From: Pseudomonadota bacterium
GTDB taxonomy: Bacteria; Pseudomonadota; Gammaproteobacteria; Steroidobacterales; JBCBZW01
Length of the DNA: 64,000 bases
Assembly (NCBI GenBank): GCA_039193195.1
Contig: JBCCWS010000029.1
Coordinates: forward strand, 1 to 64,000
Direction: 5' to 3'
Each line of letters opens with the position of its first letter. Position 1 is the stretch's first letter. Shown here piece after piece: positions 60,840 to 64,000 of this stretch. The notes beneath the pieces are model-generated. The model did no database searches. It was not told the DNA's origin and was given only the letters and a program-made list of their open reading frames with translations. A program made the translations under genes and the position numbers.

Positions 60840-61924
60840 GATTCAGTGTTCTCCGTCTGCTCGCGACTCGCCGCGTTGGCGAGTGCTGTTCTTAGCTGTG
60901 CCTCAGCTGCCTGCAGTTCCTCGCGCGCAGCGGCCCGCGCTTGGCGCCCCTCCTGCGCGATCGCGAGGCTCTCCTCGATGGTCTCGATAAGGGTTTCGTT
61001 CGCCGCCTTGACCGACGCGATGTCCAGAACACCCCGTTCGATCGCTCGCCGACTCTCAGCGCTGGCGACCTTGAGATCGCGGGCATTCGCTTCGAGCATC
61101 TCGTTGGTAAGGTCGCTTGCCGCCTCGACTGAGCGCGTCGCTTCCCTGGATCGGTAAATGGCGACGGCGGTGGCGAGCTGCTGGCGCCAGAGGGGCACGG
61201 TGTTGGTGACTACGGAGTTGATCCGGTTGACCAACCCCTTATTGTTCTCCTGAACCAGCCGGATGCCCGGTAGGCTCTGCATGGTCACTTGACGGGTGAG
61301 GCGCAGGTCATGGAGACGCCGTTCAAGATCGTCACGTGATGCGCGCAGGTCGCGCAGCGCCTGTGCGTCCACTACTTCACCGCCGGCATCGACCTTCTCC
61401 TGCAGACCGGGCAGCGTTTCGGTGTCCACCTGCGCCAGGCGTCTCTCACCCACGGCGATGTAGCCCTCGAGCCCGTGAAAGCACTCAAGGCTACCCTGGT
61501 ACAGGCGGTCGAGGCGGGTCAGATCCGTGAGCAGGGTGGTCTTGTGCTGTTCGAGCCGATCGGTGATCGCGTCGATCTGTCCGCGAACGCTCTCGTAGCG
61601 CTGCAGGAACTTCGCGAGGGGCCGCGATGCGGAGAACAGCCATGAGAGCAACCCGCGTCGCTCGTTGTGGGTTGCGAGCGCGTCCACATCGAACCCGCGT
61701 AGGGTCGCAATCACATCGTTCAGCGCCTCGCCTGCCTGGCCCACGTCCTGGTTCTTGACCCCATCGAGCATTTGATCGGTGACGCCGGCCAGTTCCCGCT
61801 GCGCACTGGCGCCGAAGCTCATGATCGACTGCGCATCCTCGAGATCCAGAAGCCGGTTCAGGGCCTCCTGATCGATCTCCGCAACTTCGTGGTCGGCGGT
61901 CGGTGGGCTAGGTGGTGATGACAT
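60836..61924 (-). CDS. telA: TelA family toxic anion resistance protein
   Basis: A 362-residue all-helical cytosolic protein. 'EAQSIMSFGASAQRELAGVT'-like sequence reads 'DAQSIMSFGASAQRELAGVT'. 'LTRLDRLYQGSLECFHGLEG', 'YIAVGERRL' and 'MTMQSLPGIRLVQENNK'-like 'VTMQSLPGIRLVQENNKGLV' with 'VVTNTVPLWRQQLATAVAIY' are the TelA (PF05816) hallmarks. It was named for tellurite resistance; the real role is probably in envelope stress. It starts 34 bp after xpaC and overlaps the SPFH gene. Confidence 0.94.
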   Translation of the reverse strand: MSSPPSPPTADHEVAEIDQEALNRLLDLEDAQSIMSFGASAQRELAGVTDQMLDGVKNQDVGQAGEALNDVIATLRGFDVDALATHNERRGLLSWLFSASRPLAKFLQRYESVRGQIDAITDRLEQHKTTLLTDLTRLDRLYQGSLECFHGLEGYIAVGERRLAQVDTETLPGLQEKVDAGGEVVDAQALRDLRASRDDLERRLHDLRLTRQVTMQSLPGIRLVQENNKGLVNRINSVVTNTVPLWRQQLATAVAIYRSREATRSVEAASDLTNEMLEANARDLKVASAESRRAIERGVLDIASVKAANETLIETIEESLAIAQEGRQARAAAREELQAAEAQLRTALANAASREQTENTES

Positions 61925-61958
61925 AGGGCCGATCCTCGCGTAATTCCGTGCAGCCGCC

Positions 61959-62777
61959 TTAGCTGATGCCCTCGAGCTCGAGGCGTCGCTTGAGCACCTC
62001 GATCTGCACGTCGAGATCCAACACGTCGTTGGCGAGCAATCGCTCGCGTTGTTCGGCGAACGCGCGGGCGATAGTGTCGAGGACTTCGGTGAAGTTCTCC
62101 TCCAATTCGGTCACGCCGTGTTGAAGGGCTGTTTTCTCGTAGCGCTCGCAGACCTGTAGGGCACCATCGAGGTACACCGATAGGAAGCGACGTGCCTTAC
62201 TCACATCGCTAGGATCTTCCTCCAGCATGCGGAGGATCTGGCGAGACTCGGCGACGATGCGATCCAGTCGGGTGGAGAGTTGTGGCGCGCGCAAACGCCT
62301 GGCGAGCTCGTCAAGGCGCTCGATTTGCCCGCGGGCTCGCGCGAGCTGTTGACGTGCGGCTCTCGGTGCTCCGCGGCTGCCGGCATCGGCGGTCTCGTGC
62401 GGCCACCAGGCTAGCCAAGCTCCCAGCAGTGCCAGGCCAGCGATGAGCAGCGAGAATGCCGTGCTGTGACCGATCAGCAAGCGATGGCAGATGGCGCACC
62501 CGAGGGCAAGCGCGCCACTGCCAAGCCAGCGGGCGCGACGCGCCACATCGGGCGCCTCCCGCAGGGTTTCGGGACGAAGTGAACGGCGCACGAGCCACAC
62601 GGCAGCGCCGATCAGTCCCAAGGAAGCGAGCTCGGCGAGCACTTGGTCCGTTCGGCCGCGGGCGAGGGACAGCACTGTGGCTAGGACTAGCGGCAGCGCG
62701 AGTGGGAGCAGAAGGTACCCTCGCAGATCGACGCGCGGTAGCGCAGCGTGTCGCGGTGATCGATAGATCTCAGGCAC
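61959..62777 (-). CDS. XpaC-like membrane protein
   Basis: A 272-residue protein from a GTG start. Four hydrophobic helices lie in the first 125 residues ('LLLPLALPLVLATVLSLARG', 'LGLIGAAVWLV', 'LGSGALALGCAICHRLLI', 'LLIAGLALLGAWLAWW'). A helical cytosolic tail follows with 'ESRQILRMLEEDPSDVSKAR' and 'RFLSVYLDGALQVCERYEKT', as in the 5-bromo-4-chloroindolyl phosphate hydrolysis protein XpaC, which always neighbours telA. The function is unknown. It is the first gene of the operon. Confidence 0.85.
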   Translation of the reverse strand: MPEIYRSPRHAALPRVDLRGYLLLPLALPLVLATVLSLARGRTDQVLAELASLGLIGAAVWLVRRSLRPETLREAPDVARRARWLGSGALALGCAICHRLLIGHSTAFSLLIAGLALLGAWLAWWPHETADAGSRGAPRAARQQLARARGQIERLDELARRLRAPQLSTRLDRIVAESRQILRMLEEDPSDVSKARRFLSVYLDGALQVCERYEKTALQHGVTELEENFTEVLDTIARAFAEQRERLLANDVLDLDVQIEVLKRRLELEGIS

Positions 62778-63133
62778 CTGCGGCGCTCCAAAGGCCCCCG
62801 CAGGTCGTCAGGCCCACCACAAGCATCAAAATCATCCCCCCAGCCATGCGCCGCAGCACTAGCGATACCGGGGGCGGGCTGGGTAGCTTCGGTCCCGCGG
62901 GCGGTGCGTCCGCTTGGGGGGAGGTTGCGGTGGAGGTGCGCGGTTGATGGTCGATGGTGGCGCTCCCGACGGGCGTTCAGCACCCAAGTATACGGCGTTT
63001 TGAGATGCCGACTTCGGCCTCGGAAGTCGCTAAGGATCACAGACTTGCGAAAAACGCTCTGACGGGGATTCAAACTATTGGAGGTGCGGACGCATCCAAG
63101 CACGACCTTGGCCTTCGGTAGGAGATGCAGACC
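62778..63133. other. Divergent intergenic region between xpaC and the exported beta-repeat gene
   Basis: About 355 bp with no convincing gene. It should hold the xpaC operon promoter on the minus strand and that of the beta-repeat gene on the plus strand. GGTAGGAG at 63117-63124 is the ribosome-binding sequence of the latter. No other element stands out. Confidence 0.4.
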
Positions 63134-64000
63134 ATGCTGAGAATCGCGAATCCACTGGTGCCTAGCACCGTCGCCCCTATCGGGGCCTTTGCCATCGTCG
63201 GATGGGTACTGGTCGGGTCTGGTGTTGCTCACGCCGACGTCATCGAGCGCACCTTCGATGTAGGCGTAACGGGCCGCTTGGTGCTCGATTCAGACGTCGG
63301 TGCCGTCGAGGTGGAATCCAACGATTCCGGCCGTGTTGAAGTGCGCGTAGAGCGCGATGGTCGCGACGCGGACCGCTTCGAGGTGGAGTTCGACCAGCGT
63401 GGTAACGAGGTGCGCGTGCGTGGAGAACTTCCCGGCCGCCGCAACTGGAACAACCGCGACCTGGAGATCGAATTCCGCGTGTCTGTGCCGCGAGGCTTTG
63501 AGATCGAGGTCAACACCTCCGGCGGCAGCATAGAAGTCGATGACCTGGATGGCGACGTGGACGTCAACACCGCTGGTGGCTTTATTCGCATGGCCAACAT
63601 GGGGGGTGAAGTTCGAGCCCGGACCGCCGGTGGCAGCATCGATCTCGAAGAGTCGCGCGGAAATGCCAGGCTGAACACGGCCGGTGGTTCCATCAGCGTA
63701 CGACGCGCAGGAGGCGAAGTAGAGGCAAAGACGGCCGGTGGCTCGATCAGCATCGATGATGCGGGCGGCTCGGTAAACGCGCGCACAGCCGGGGGGTCGA
63801 TCCGCATCGGCGCGAGCGGGGGCGACGTCGTGGCACATACGGCGGGGGGCAGCGTGAGCGTGGACGATGTCTACGGGTCCGTGGACGCCTCAACGAATGG
63901 CGGCAGCATCAACGCGCGCATTCGCTCCCAGCCGTCCGGCAACAGTGAGCTGCGCACCCATGGGGGTAGCGTAACCGTAAGCCTTGCGCCGGGGGTCGCT
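63134..64000 (+). CDS. Exported DUF4097-like beta-solenoid protein (cut by window edge)
   Basis: At least 289 residues, open at the right edge. The ATG at 63134 lies 9 bp after TAGGAG; an in-frame ATG at 63125 has no room for a ribosome-binding site. A signal peptide covers about residues 1-35 (core 'PIGAFAIVGWVLVGSGVAHA'). The 85 residues after it form a beta-rich lead domain ('DVGVTGRLVLDSDVGAVEVE'). From about residue 126 an 18-residue repeat occurs nine times or so with 'TAGGSI' or a close form at each turn, for example 'RTAGGSIDLEESRGNARL'. This is the pattern of a right-handed beta-solenoid (DUF4097/bactofilin-like). The function is unknown; location in the periplasm or outer envelope is inferred. 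Confidence 0.8.
   Translation, partial: MLRIANPLVPSTVAPIGAFAIVGWVLVGSGVAHADVIERTFDVGVTGRLVLDSDVGAVEVESNDSGRVEVRVERDGRDADRFEVEFDQRGNEVRVRGELPGRRNWNNRDLEIEFRVSVPRGFEIEVNTSGGSIEVDDLDGDVDVNTAGGFIRMANMGGEVRARTAGGSIDLEESRGNARLNTAGGSISVRRAGGEVEAKTAGGSISIDDAGGSVNARTAGGSIRIGASGGDVVAHTAGGSVSVDDVYGSVDASTNGGSINARIRSQPSGNSELRTHGGSVTVSLAPGVA

Noticed and set aside
1..64000. CRISPR array
   Set aside because: No direct repeats of 23-47 bp with regular spacers were seen; the only regular repeat is the coding 54-bp pattern at the right edge.

Overview
The window looks like chromosome of a GC-rich gammaproteobacterium, probably marine or brackish. The evidence is gene content, not a database match: a Pseudomonas-type Pil-Chp cluster (pilGHIJ-chpA-chpC), pilT-pilU, gshB-tonB-yqgE-ruvX-pyrB, ampD-ampE, a yeaG-yeaH-ycgB stress operon and an NSS-family sodium symporter. 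I saw no rRNA, no convincing tRNA and no CRISPR array.

Positions 1-13,021 are an accessory region. The left edge is a nest of mobile DNA: the 5' end of a transposase gene running off the window, a 165-bp MITE-like inverted-repeat element, and a decayed, internally deleted IS630-family element whose end repeat resembles that of the MITE. After a membrane-anchored sulfotransferase pair comes a second MITE-like element, then a secreted 2,215-residue SpvB/FG-GAP/RHS polymorphic toxin with a C-terminal tip resembling WHH-type HNH nucleases. A DUF4272-type gene overlaps its stop codon and is the likely immunity gene. A broken toxin-antitoxin remnant follows, then a complete IS256-family element with a 9-bp target duplication.

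Positions 13,033-31,500 are mixed housekeeping and stress genes: an ECF sigma factor with a cupin regulator, a SnoaL-like exported protein, the prkA-yeaH-spoVR operon, a ThsB-like TIR protein followed by a helix-hairpin-helix protein, two hydrolases, a DUF2505 protein, an actin-like gene broken by several frameshifts, a beta-repeat exported protein, a BON-domain membrane protein, a CPA-type cation/proton antiporter with a TrkA-N domain, TerB, an HU-like protein, a DUF4426 lipoprotein and YggT.

Positions 31,578-49,378 are dominated by twitching motility: yggS, then pilT, pilU and a third PilT-like ATPase in tandem; the opposite-strand gshB-tonB-yqgE-ruvX-pyrB operon; then pilG-pilH-pilI-pilJ-chpA-chpC. 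The pilK and chpB genes often found in this cluster are absent here. Response regulators, a chemoreceptor, CheW-like adaptors and a giant CheA hybrid would feed signals to the retraction motors encoded beside them.

Positions 49,398-64,000 hold an NSS transporter, rsmE, ampD-ampE, a cobalamin adenosyltransferase, a small zinc-ribbon protein, pdxH, a gamma-glutamyltransferase without a signal peptide, a hydrolase, a DUF2058 protein, a four-gene xpaC-telA-SPFH/GYF-zinc-ribbon operon, and the start of an exported beta-solenoid-like protein with an 18-residue repeat that runs off the right edge.
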